Shown: positions 6,572 to 12,694 of the stretch, piece by piece | How positions within the stretch are numbered: position 1 is the first letter of the stretch | Layout: every line of letters starts with the position of its first letter | NCBI GenBank assembly: GCA_963643985.1 | Contig: CAVINP010000055.1 | Span: 1-12,694, forward strand | Origin: SFTH01 sp963643985 | Lineage (GTDB): Bacteria > Bacillota > Clostridia > Christensenellales > Aristaeellaceae | DNA length: 12,694 nucleotides | Direction: 5' to 3' | Position numbers and translations under genes: made by a program | Notes under the pieces: model-generated | What the model saw: only the letters and a program-made list of their open reading frames with translations | Databases searched by the model: none | What the model was told of the DNA's origin: nothing

Positions 6572-7390
6572 ATGAAGAAACTGCTGGCCATGCTGCTGAC
6601 CCTCGTGCTGCTGAGCATCCTTGCGCTGCCCGCACTGGCTGAGGAAACTGCGACCGAAACCGTCACCGGGGAAACCGCTGCCGAAGCGACCGAAACCGTC
6701 ACGGAAGATACCGCCGAGGAAGTGACCGAAGAAGCAGCCGAAGCGGAAGAGGAGACGGACACCGGCATCAACAACGCCTCCAGCCTGATCACCATTGCCA
6801 TACTGGTGGTCGCGATGATCGTGGGCCTGATCTTCTCCGCCAAGCGCGTGAAGTGGGACGCGGCGATGATCGCCAAGGCCGCCATCTGCATCGCCCTGGC
6901 CTACGTGCTGGGCATGATCAAGCTCTTTCGCATGCCCATGGGCGGCTCGGTCACCCCGGCCAGCCTGTTGCCGCTGATCCTCTTTGCCATGGCCTTCGGC
7001 CCTCTGGAGGGCCTGCTGGTGGGCTGCACCTACGGCCTGCTGGACCTGCTGATTGATCCCTACGTGATTCACCCGCTGCAGCTGCTGGTGGACTACCCGA
7101 TGGCCTATGCCGCGGTGGCCCTGTGCTGCGTGGCCAGGCTTTTCCCCGTCAAGGACTACTTCAAGCTGCCCATCGCGGTCATCTTCGGCTATCTGGGCAA
7201 GTACATCATGGCGGTGCTCTCCGGCGTGGTCTTCTTCTCGGAGTATGCGGGCGATCAGGGCGCACTTGCCTATTCGCTGATCTACAACCTGAACTACACC
7301 GGCTGGGAAGTGCTGATCTGTGTTGCCGTATCACTGATCCCCGGCATGGCGCGACTGCCCGGCATCCTCAGAAAGAATTCCGCGCGTTAA
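6572..7390 (+). CDS. thiT: Energy-coupled thiamine transporter ThiT (S component) with extra N-terminal segment
   Basis: A 272-residue membrane protein. Residues from about 97 onward match the ThiT (YuaJ) family S component of ECF transporters: about six hydrophobic helices, LLVDYPMAYA (171-180, where the Lactococcus protein has its thiamine-binding Glu-Tyr), and KYIMAVLSGVVFFSEYAG followed by ALAYSLIYN (210-239), which follows the substrate-binding region of L. lactis ThiT. It should bind thiamine and work with a shared EcfA/A'/T module encoded elsewhere. Unusually, residues 1-23 form a signal peptide (LPALA), 24-66 are Thr/Glu/Ala-rich in 12-residue repeats, and 72-90 form an additional membrane helix. 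Typical ThiT proteins are near 180-200 residues. The start at 6572 has GGAAAGGGAG upstream; an earlier in-frame ATG (6437) lies in the terminator leader and is rejected. Control by the TPP riboswitch supports the assignment. Confidence 0.9.
   Translation: MKKLLAMLLTLVLLSILALPALAEETATETVTGETAAEATETVTEDTAEEVTEEAAEAEEETDTGINNASSLITIAILVVAMIVGLIFSAKRVKWDAAMIAKAAICIALAYVLGMIKLFRMPMGGSVTPASLLPLILFAMAFGPLEGLLVGCTYGLLDLLIDPYVIHPLQLLVDYPMAYAAVALCCVARLFPVKDYFKLPIAVIFGYLGKYIMAVLSGVVFFSEYAGDQGALAYSLIYNLNYTGWEVLICVAVSLIPGMARLPGILRKNSAR
6644..6751 (+). repeat. 36-base imperfect repeats encoding the Thr/Glu-rich segment of ThiT
   Basis: The 17-base string GCGACCGAAACCGTCAC occurs at 6650-6666 and again at 6686-6702, a 36-base period. 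At protein level this gives roughly three 12-residue units (residues 25-36, 37-48, 49-60), the first two sharing ATETVT and the third more diverged and more acidic. Confidence 0.7.
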
Positions 7391-7399
7391 ATGCCGTCT

Positions 7400-7411
7400 C
7401 GTGTTAACACG
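7400..7411. promoter_or_regulatory. 12-base perfect palindrome upstream of the carboxypeptidase promoter
   Basis: CGTGTTAACACG is fully self-complementary and ends 7 bases before the proposed -35 of the VanY-family gene. An outer GCCGT/ACGGC pairing (7393-7397 with 7409-7413) gives an alternative weak hairpin without an adjacent T-run, so it is a poor terminator for thiT. An operator is possible but unproven. Confidence 0.3.
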
Positions 7412-7418
7412 GCGGTCA

Positions 7419-7447
7419 TTGCCTTTTGATCCGGTCGGGGCTATAAT
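7419..7447 (+). promoter_or_regulatory. Sigma-A promoter of the VanY-family gene
   Basis: TTGCCT (7419-7424), a 17-base spacer and a perfect TATAAT (7442-7447). Transcription would begin near 7454, which makes the ATG at 7457 almost leaderless and supports the later start at 7484. Confidence 0.75.
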
Positions 7448-7483
7448 GGTAGGCGTATGACGATTGAAACCGGAGATATGCCG

Positions 7484-8179
7484 ATGAAGATACGCAAGCT
7501 GTTACTGAACCTGATCATTCTTGTGCTGCTGTTCGGGAGCGCTGTGGGCGAGGAAGTGACGATCCCCACCGCAACGCGGTCTCCCGAGGCGGCGGCCCTG
7601 CCGTGGAACCTTACGATCGTAAATTCGGACAACCCCGTGCCCGATGACTGGACGATCGAATTTACGGAGCTTCGGAACAACCAGAGGGTGGACTCGCGCA
7701 TCTATCCCGAGCTTCAGGCGATGTTTGATGCCTGCCGCGCCGACGGTCTCAAGCCCATGGTGATGACATCCTACCGCACCTATGACGATCAGAAGGCCAT
7801 GCTCACGCGCAAGTACAAGCAGTACCGCAACTCCGGCATGTCCCACAGCGAGGCGCAGGCGGCGGCCCTGAAGGTGGCCATGTATCCCGGCTACAGCGAG
7901 CATCAGCTGGGGCTGGCCGTGGACATCGACTCGGCGGACACCTCGACCTGCAGCAACGACTCCGTCTGGAGCTGGATGAAGCAGCACTGCCATGAGTACG
8001 GCTTCATATGGCGCTATCCGGGCGAGAAGAGCGACATCACGGGCATCTCAAATGAGTCCTGGCACTATCGCTATGTCGGCGTGGAGGCCGCGACCTACAT
8101 CATGGAAAACGAAATCTGCCTGGAGGAATACCTTAATCGGTTCTACGGCATACCGCTGCCGGGCAGTTCGAACGGATAA
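7484..8179 (+). CDS. VanY-family zinc D-alanyl-D-alanine carboxypeptidase, secreted
   Basis: A 231-residue protein with an N-terminal signal sequence or membrane anchor (residues 1-22, ending SAVGEE). The peptidase M15B/VanY domain (about 58-220) has the SYRTYDDQ motif (96-103), the zinc motif SEHQLGLAVDID (H140 and D147 as ligands) and ESWHYRYVG, with E191 as the expected catalytic base and H194 as the third zinc ligand. All key residues are present, so it should be active, removing the terminal D-Ala from peptidoglycan stem pentapeptides outside the membrane. This is wall maturation; no van resistance genes are near, so a resistance role is not indicated. The start at 7484 has GGAG 8 bases upstream. 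In-frame ATGs at 7457 and 7478 are less well placed. Confidence 0.9.
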   Translation: MKIRKLLLNLIILVLLFGSAVGEEVTIPTATRSPEAAALPWNLTIVNSDNPVPDDWTIEFTELRNNQRVDSRIYPELQAMFDACRADGLKPMVMTSYRTYDDQKAMLTRKYKQYRNSGMSHSEAQAAALKVAMYPGYSEHQLGLAVDIDSADTSTCSNDSVWSWMKQHCHEYGFIWRYPGEKSDITGISNESWHYRYVGVEAATYIMENEICLEEYLNRFYGIPLPGSSNG

Positions 8180-8194
8180 TACGGAAAAACATCA

Positions 8195-8220
8195 AAAGGG
8201 CGACCGCGAGGCCGCCCTTT
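8195..8220 (+). terminator. Hairpin after the VanY-family gene, probable terminator
   Basis: AAAGGGCG (8195-8202) and CGCCCTTT (8213-8220) form an 8-base-pair stem with a 10-base loop, 15 bases after the carboxypeptidase stop. The T-tail is short (TTTGTGCTGT), so termination may be leaky. That would allow some transcription into mnmM, which lacks an obvious promoter of its own in the 62-base gap. Confidence 0.6.
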
Positions 8221-8241
8221 GTGCTGTGAAGGAGAGAAAAT

Positions 8242-8832
8242 ATGGCATACGATTTCAGATCGGCAAGGTTCTGGGCATGGGAGATCATATCCGCAGCTCT
8301 GCCCGAGGGCGGCCTTGCAGTGGACGCGACGCTGGGCAACGGCCACGATACGCTGTCTCTGGCCAAACAGGTCGGTGCATCGGGGCACGTGGTCGGCTTT
8401 GATGTGCAGGCCGAGGCTGTCGAATCGAGCCGCGCCCGTCTGGCCGCCGAGGGCCTTTCGGAGCGCTGCGAGCTGATAAGGGACGGCCACCAGAACATGA
8501 AAAAATATCTGTCAGACGAATCCTGCGACGTGGTGCTGTTCAATCTGGGCTGGCTGCCGGGCGCGGCGCACGATGTGACCACGCACACGGACACGACGCT
8601 GCAGGCCGTGGCCGCGGCGCTCGATGTGCTGAAATTCGGCGGCGTGATGACGATATGCGTCTATCCCGGCCACGCGGAGGGCGCACGCGAGCGCGAGGCG
8701 CTGCTGGCATGGGCACGGGGGCTGGATGAGACAAGGTATGACACAATGCTGCGCTGCTATCTCAACCAGAGCAAAGATCCGCCGCTCCTGATCGCTGTGA
8801 AGAAAAACCTTCCGCGCAAAACGAGGGACTGA
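8242..8832 (+). CDS. mnmM: MnmM-type tRNA (mnm5)-methyltransferase (YtqB family)
   Basis: A 196-residue class I SAM-dependent methyltransferase of the former rRNA-methylase/YtqB family. Visible motifs are DATLGNGHDT (28-37, SAM motif I), VVGFDVQ (50-56), NLGWLPG (101-107, family-specific) and TTHTDTTL (113-120). B. subtilis YtqB, now MnmM, methylates the 5-aminomethyl group of wobble (s2)U34 to give mnm5(s2)U; the same reaction is inferred from these motifs. The length matches the family. The start has AAGGAGA 6 bases upstream. It follows the VanY-family gene across a probable leaky terminator and ends only 5 bases from the convergent ABC exporter gene. Confidence 0.88.
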   Translation: MAYDFRSARFWAWEIISAALPEGGLAVDATLGNGHDTLSLAKQVGASGHVVGFDVQAEAVESSRARLAAEGLSERCELIRDGHQNMKKYLSDESCDVVLFNLGWLPGAAHDVTTHTDTTLQAVAAALDVLKFGGVMTICVYPGHAEGAREREALLAWARGLDETRYDTMLRCYLNQSKDPPLLIAVKKNLPRKTRD

Positions 8833-8837
8833 CGGAA

Positions 8838-10583
8838 TCATTCGCCGTAGAGGCGGTAGAGCCTGCGGTACATGCCGCCCTCCTTTTGCATCAGCTCCTC
8901 GTGTGAACCCTGCTCCGTGATGCCGTCGTCCGTGAGCACCAGTATGGTGTCCGCATTGCGTATGGTGGTCAGGCGGTGGGCGATGGTGAAGGTCGTGCGC
9001 CCGTGCATCAGTTTTTCCAGAGACTGCTGCACCAGATGCTCGGACTCGTTGTCCAGGGCACTGGTGGCCTCGTCCAGTATCAGTATGGGCGGATTTTTCA
9101 GAAACACGCGGGCGATGGAGATGCGCTGCTTCTGACCGCCGGAGAGGCGCGTGCCGTGCTCGCCGACGTTGGTGTCGTAGCCCTGCTCAAACTCCATGAT
9201 GAAGTCGTGCGCCCCGGCCAGCTTGGAGGCGCGTATGATTTCCTCGCGGCTTGCGCCGGGCCGGCCGTACTCGATATTGCTCAGCACCGAGCCGGAGAAC
9301 ATGTACACGTCCTGCTGCACCACGCCGATGTGGCTTCTCAGGGACTTGAGCGTGAAGTCGCGTATGTCCCTGCCGTCGATGCGGATGGCACCCCCGCTCA
9401 CGTCGTAGAAGCGCGGGATCAGGCTGCACAGCGTGGTCTTGCCGCTGCCGGAGGGGCCGACCAGTGCCACGCTCTCGCCGCTGTGCACCTTGAGATTGAT
9501 GTCGTTGAGCACGTTGGCACCGTTGGCATAGGCGAAGGACACATGGTCAAACTCGATATCGCCGTGCACATCCTCCAGCTGCACCGCATCCGGCTTTTCC
9601 ATGATGCTCGGCTCGATGTGCATCACCTCGTCAAAGCGTTCAAAGCCGGTGATGCCGCGCTGGAACTGCTCCGTGAACTCCACGAAGCGGCGGATGGAGG
9701 TCAGCAGCGTCTGCACGTAGAGCAGATAAGCGACCAGATCCTCCGCGGCAATCTTGCCGTCGATCATGAACAGTGCGCCCAGCACCACCACGATGATGTA
9801 CATCACGCCGTCAAAGAGGCGCGTGACCGAGTGGAAGCCCGCCATGTTGTGGAACATGCTGCGCTTGATCCTGAGGAATGTCGTGTTGCGCTCGGCAAAC
9901 TTCTTGCACTCCAGATCCTCATTGGCGAAGGACTTCACCACGCGTATGCCCGAGAGGCTGTCCTCCACCTGCGCGTTCAGTTCGCCCAGCTCGTGGCGCG
10001 ATTCCTTGTAATTGCGGCGCATGCGACGGGCAAAGAAGTCGGAACAGAAGACCATCAGCGGCAGCACCGCAAATATGAGCACGGTCAGCGTCACGCTGCT
10101 GCCGCAGAGTATGATGAAGGATACCACGATCTTGATGGCGGCGATGAGCACCTCTTCGGGCATGTGGTGCGCGAACTCCGTGATGTCAAACAGGTCGTTG
10201 GTGATGCGGCTGGTCAGCTGGCCGGTCTTGGTGGTGTCAAAGAAGTCGGTGCTCAACTCCTGATAGTGGTTGAACAGGTCGCGGCGCAGGTCGGTCTCGA
10301 TGCGCGAGCCCATGATGTGGCCGATGGACTGCATGTAGTAGTTGGCTGCCGCATCGATCAGGCGCAGCAACAGGTACAGCGCTCCCAGTTTGAGCACGAC
10401 GGCGGCAGTGAGTGCGACGGCACTGTTCGTGGCCGCGCCCGTGATGTAGCGCACGATCAGCGGCAGCACCAGATCACAGATCGTGGTCAGCGATGCGCAG
10501 AAGAGATCGAGCACCAGCACGCGCCAATAGGGCCTGAAGTAGTTTGCAAGGTGGACAAAGACCGTGAAGCGGGAGCGCGACAT
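8838..10583 (-). CDS. ABC exporter half-transporter (membrane plus ATPase domains, MsbA-like)
   Basis: A 581-residue type IV ABC exporter subunit. The membrane domain (about 1-305) has six hydrophobic segments and the coupling stretch DFFDTTKTGQLTSRITNDL. The ATPase domain (about 340-581) is complete: Walker A GPSGSGKTT (376-384), Q-loop VVQQDVYMFSG, signature LSGGQ (480-484), Walker B ILILDE with catalytic Glu (E505), D-loop SALD and switch His (H536). It probably works as a homodimer, since no partner half-transporter adjoins it. The substrate is unknown; lipid, peptide or drug export are all possible. I choose the ATG at 10583, with GGAGG about 11 bases upstream, because the promoter would start RNA near 10610, where an earlier in-frame ATG would have no leader. 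Confidence 0.92.
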   Translation of the reverse strand: MSRSRFTVFVHLANYFRPYWRVLVLDLFCASLTTICDLVLPLIVRYITGAATNSAVALTAAVVLKLGALYLLLRLIDAAANYYMQSIGHIMGSRIETDLRRDLFNHYQELSTDFFDTTKTGQLTSRITNDLFDITEFAHHMPEEVLIAAIKIVVSFIILCGSSVTLTVLIFAVLPLMVFCSDFFARRMRRNYKESRHELGELNAQVEDSLSGIRVVKSFANEDLECKKFAERNTTFLRIKRSMFHNMAGFHSVTRLFDGVMYIIVVVLGALFMIDGKIAAEDLVAYLLYVQTLLTSIRRFVEFTEQFQRGITGFERFDEVMHIEPSIMEKPDAVQLEDVHGDIEFDHVSFAYANGANVLNDINLKVHSGESVALVGPSGSGKTTLCSLIPRFYDVSGGAIRIDGRDIRDFTLKSLRSHIGVVQQDVYMFSGSVLSNIEYGRPGASREEIIRASKLAGAHDFIMEFEQGYDTNVGEHGTRLSGGQKQRISIARVFLKNPPILILDEATSALDNESEHLVQQSLEKLMHGRTTFTIAHRLTTIRNADTILVLTDDGITEQGSHEELMQKEGGMYRRLYRLYGE

Positions 10584-10616
10584 AGGCGACAATACCTCCG
10601 ATAAATACATACTTCT

Positions 10617-10645
10617 ATCATAAATGTCGGGCAGCGGTTTGTCAA
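10617..10645 (-). promoter_or_regulatory. Sigma-A promoter of the ABC exporter gene
   Basis: On the minus strand TTGACA (10645-10640) and TATGAT (10622-10617) are separated by 17 bases. The expected start near 10610 gives a leader of about 27 bases carrying the GGAGG site. Confidence 0.85.
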
Positions 10646-10712
10646 GGAATCCCCTGATTAATTCAGCGGCGAATCTGAGCGCTTTTCAGTTATTCTCATG
10701 TCGGCATCCGTC

Positions 10713-10742
10713 TTGACAAGCGGGCCGGGGATGAATTAGAAT
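10713..10742 (+). promoter_or_regulatory. Sigma-A promoter of the yprB gene
   Basis: TTGACA (10713-10718), an 18-base spacer, then TAGAAT (10737-10742). It is back to back with the exporter promoter, whose -35 lies 67 bases away. Transcription near 10749 supports the yprB start at 10773 over 10755. Confidence 0.78.
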
Positions 10743-10772
10743 AAGGTAATTCCGATGAGAGGGGGCAGGGGT

Positions 10773-11930
10773 ATGGCTTCGGGGCTTCGGGCCAAGCTGA
10801 ATATCATTGCATCCGCCAAGCCGAAGGCCGAGCCGAAACCGACCCGCCCGGGCGGCGTAGCGATCTTTTCGTACAAATGCGCGGCGGACGATCGCCTCTT
10901 TGCCCCGGATGCGGATGCGCTGCGGCGCATCGGTTGGGGCGCACGCGCCTTTGACGTTACGCATCTGCTCTTTCTGGATACCGAGACCACGGGTCTCTCC
11001 GGCGGCGCGGGCACGGTGGCGTTCCTGGTGGGGCTGGGCTATGTCCGGGGCCGTGACTTCATCGTCGAGCAGCTGCTGATGCGTGACTATCCCGACGAGG
11101 CCGAGATGCTCGGCATAATCGCGGAGCGCATGCAGGGCTTTGACGCCGTGTGCAGCTTCAACGGCCAACGCTTTGATATGCCGCTGCTCAAGGCCCGCTT
11201 CACCATGTGCCGCATGCAGGACGGCTGGCGCGATCTGCCGCAATTGGATCTGCTCTATCCCGCGCGGCGCACGTGGAAAAACCGCATCGGCAGCTGCCGC
11301 CTGGGGCGCATCGAGGAGATCATACTGGGGCAGGGGAGAGAGCACGACCTGCCCGGCAGCGAGGTGCCGCAGCGCTACTTTGATTATCTGCACACGGGCG
11401 ATGCGGCGCTTCTGACCGGCATCATTGACCACAACCGCCGTGACATACTCACGCTTGGCACGCTGCTGGCTGAACTCTGCGGGATCTACGCGCACCCCGA
11501 GACACAGAGGGACCGCCGCGACCTGCTCAGCATCGGCAAGGCACTGGAGCATCAGGGGGAGCTTGGCCCTGCCCGCGAGGTCTACCGCGTGGCCGCCATC
11601 CCCGCGCCCGCAGGACGGCTGCCGCAGCTATTTGCGCAGGAGGCTTCGGCGCAGGCCATGTGGCGCATCTATCTGATCGAGCGGCGCTGCCGCAACACCG
11701 AGGGCATGCGTGAGACGCTGGAGAAGATGGCGCTGCGCAGGCAGATGCGCGACAGGATATACGTGGAACTGGCCAAGCTCTACGAACACCGCTACAAAAA
11801 CCCCGTGCGTGCGCTGCGGTATGCGGATCTGGCGCTGCGCTACGTGCCTGAAAAGGAACTGCCCGCGCTGAACGTCCGCAGAGAGAGATTAAAGCAGAAG
11901 ATCGAAAAATCAAAGGAGATACGAAAATGA
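10773..11930 (+). CDS. yprB: YprB-type DEDDh 3'-5' exonuclease domain protein with helical C-terminus
   Basis: A 385-residue protein. The ribonuclease H-like exonuclease domain (about 60-240) shows the acidic motifs of the DEDD family: LFLDTET (D69, E71; ExoI), SFNGQRFD (D135; ExoII) and HNRRDILTL (H220, D224; ExoIII, the DEDDh form). A divalent-metal 3'-5' nuclease acting on DNA or RNA is therefore expected; its in vivo target is unknown. Residues about 245-385 are helical and TPR-like, with Ala/Leu/Tyr patterns such as SIGKALEHQGELGPAREVY, as in B. subtilis YprB. A Lys/Pro-rich N-terminal stretch precedes the domain. The start at 10773 is preceded by GAGAGGGGG; the ATG at 10755 would be almost leaderless. 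The stop overlaps the next start by ATGA, so the exonuclease and the TPR protein are translationally coupled. Confidence 0.85.
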   Translation: MASGLRAKLNIIASAKPKAEPKPTRPGGVAIFSYKCAADDRLFAPDADALRRIGWGARAFDVTHLLFLDTETTGLSGGAGTVAFLVGLGYVRGRDFIVEQLLMRDYPDEAEMLGIIAERMQGFDAVCSFNGQRFDMPLLKARFTMCRMQDGWRDLPQLDLLYPARRTWKNRIGSCRLGRIEEIILGQGREHDLPGSEVPQRYFDYLHTGDAALLTGIIDHNRRDILTLGTLLAELCGIYAHPETQRDRRDLLSIGKALEHQGELGPAREVYRVAAIPAPAGRLPQLFAQEASAQAMWRIYLIERRCRNTEGMRETLEKMALRRQMRDRIYVELAKLYEHRYKNPVRALRYADLALRYVPEKELPALNVRRERLKQKIEKSKEIRK

Positions 11931-12694
11931 GCTTTCTGGATACACTCAAGACAGACCGACTGGCGCGCAATGCCGCCAATGCGCATTCCCAGGCCAACGA
12001 CCTCAACCGCCGCGGCCGCGTGGCCGAGGCCCGCAAGAAATATGACGAGGCGCACGCGCTCTACCAACAGGCCTATGATGCGGGCTGCCGCAGGACGAAC
12101 GTGCTGATGAACTATACCGTGCTGCTGATGCGCGACGGCGAGTTTGCCGAGGCGCGGGAGCTGATGAAGGAAATCAGCAAGGACAAGACCATGACGGAGG
12201 ATACGCACTTTGAGCTGCGCGTGAACTATTCCGTATGCCTCTGGCGGCTGGGCCTGCTCGACAAGGCGATCGAGACCATATGCTACGCCGGCAAGCACGC
12301 CAAGAACAGCCAGTACTACACCTCTCTGGGCACTTTCCTGGTGGATCGGGCCGCACAGAGCGGGGAGTTCGACGAGGCACAGGCCCTGCTGGACGAGGCC
12401 ATGGACTACGACGACGAGGATGCGCCCACGCTTGACAACATGGGCGAGCTTTGCCGCCAAAGGAGCCTGTGGGCACAAAAGAGCGGCGACGAAGAAACCG
12501 CCGCCGCAATGCGCACAAAGTCCAAGGAATACTATGAAGCCGCCTACAAGCAGCGCCCGAGCCAGATCACCACGCTGTACGCACTGGCCAACTTTGCGCA
12601 TGAGGACGGCGATGACGCCAAGGCCCGGGAATACGTGGACAAGGCCATCATCCACAGCGGCTCCAAGCTCTGCCCGGTATCGGTCGAGATGCTG
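11927..12694 (+). CDS. TPR-repeat protein, N-terminal 256 residues (cut by window edge)
   Basis: Reading from the ATG at 11927 gives 256 open codons to the window end. No signal peptide is seen (MSFLDTLKTDRLARNAANAH), so it is probably cytoplasmic. Repeated helical pairs fit tetratricopeptide repeats: NDLNRRGRVAEARKKYDEAH, then VLMNYTVLLMRDGEFAEARE, NYSVCLWRLGLLDKAIETI, SGEFDEAQALLDEAMDYDDE and LYALANFAHEDGDDAKAREY. Such repeats usually mount protein partners. AAAGGAG lies 8 bases before the start, and the ATGA overlap with yprB suggests a linked function, perhaps binding the exonuclease. The C-terminus is unseen and may carry another domain or a membrane segment. I do not recognise a named family. 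Confidence 0.8.
   Translation, partial: MSFLDTLKTDRLARNAANAHSQANDLNRRGRVAEARKKYDEAHALYQQAYDAGCRRTNVLMNYTVLLMRDGEFAEARELMKEISKDKTMTEDTHFELRVNYSVCLWRLGLLDKAIETICYAGKHAKNSQYYTSLGTFLVDRAAQSGEFDEAQALLDEAMDYDDEDAPTLDNMGELCRQRSLWAQKSGDEETAAAMRTKSKEYYEAAYKQRPSQITTLYALANFAHEDGDDAKAREYVDKAIIHSGSKLCPVSVEML

Noticed and set aside
7484..8179. Glycopeptide-resistance gene cassette
   Set aside because: VanY-family peptidases are common housekeeping wall enzymes; no VanH, VanA/B ligase, VanX or VanRS genes are in the window.
8976..10604. 542-codon plus-strand open frame opposite the ABC exporter
   Set aside because: Shadow of the exporter's codons; no ribosome site or domain, while the exporter has every ABC motif.

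Overview
The window looks like chromosomal DNA of a GC-rich Bacillota (Clostridia-type) bacterium, most plausibly a gut or anaerobic lineage near the Christensenellales. This is inferred from strong AGGAGG-type ribosome sites, sigma-A promoters close to TTGACA-17-TATAAT, a ThiT-type thiamine transporter under a TPP riboswitch, a SpoIID-family protein, YprB- and YtqB/MnmM-type genes, and Ala/Thr/Pro/Glu linkers in secreted proteins. The lineage was not tested. Twelve genes or gene parts fill almost all of the window. I see no phage, insertion sequence, CRISPR array, tRNA or rRNA.

Layout. (1) 1-1518, minus strand: a FAD dehydrogenase with a C-terminal BFD-like [2Fe-2S] domain overlaps the start of a second flavin oxidoreductase cut by the window edge, a glycerol-3-phosphate-dehydrogenase-like pair. 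(2) 1519-1846: divergent regulatory region. (3) 1847-6265, plus strand: a tightly packed operon of a secreted SpoIID-like protein with SH3-like domains and an aspartate-rich tandem repeat, a secreted four-repeat peptidoglycan-binding protein ending in what looks like an inactivated NlpC/P60 domain, and a TrmN6-type tRNA methyltransferase. (4) 6266-7390: consensus promoter, TPP riboswitch with intrinsic terminator and a visible antiterminator pairing, then thiT carrying an unusual secreted-type N-terminal extension. (5) 7419-8179: own promoter and a VanY-family D,D-carboxypeptidase. (6) 8242-8832: MnmM-type tRNA methyltransferase. (7) 8838-10583, minus strand: half-size ABC exporter, convergent with mnmM. 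(8) 10584-10772: two divergent promoters. (9) 10773-12694, plus strand: YprB-type DEDDh exonuclease overlapping by ATGA with a TPR protein that runs off the end.

Themes. Three secreted proteins (SpoIID-like, PG-binding, VanY) act on or bind the cell wall, and two genes modify tRNA. The rest is ordinary metabolism and transport. I did not find a clear new defence or mobile system. The most interesting signals are the apparent NlpC/P60 pseudoenzyme beside the SpoIID-like enzyme, the acidic repeat in the latter, the extended ThiT, and the readable attenuation switch of the TPP leader.
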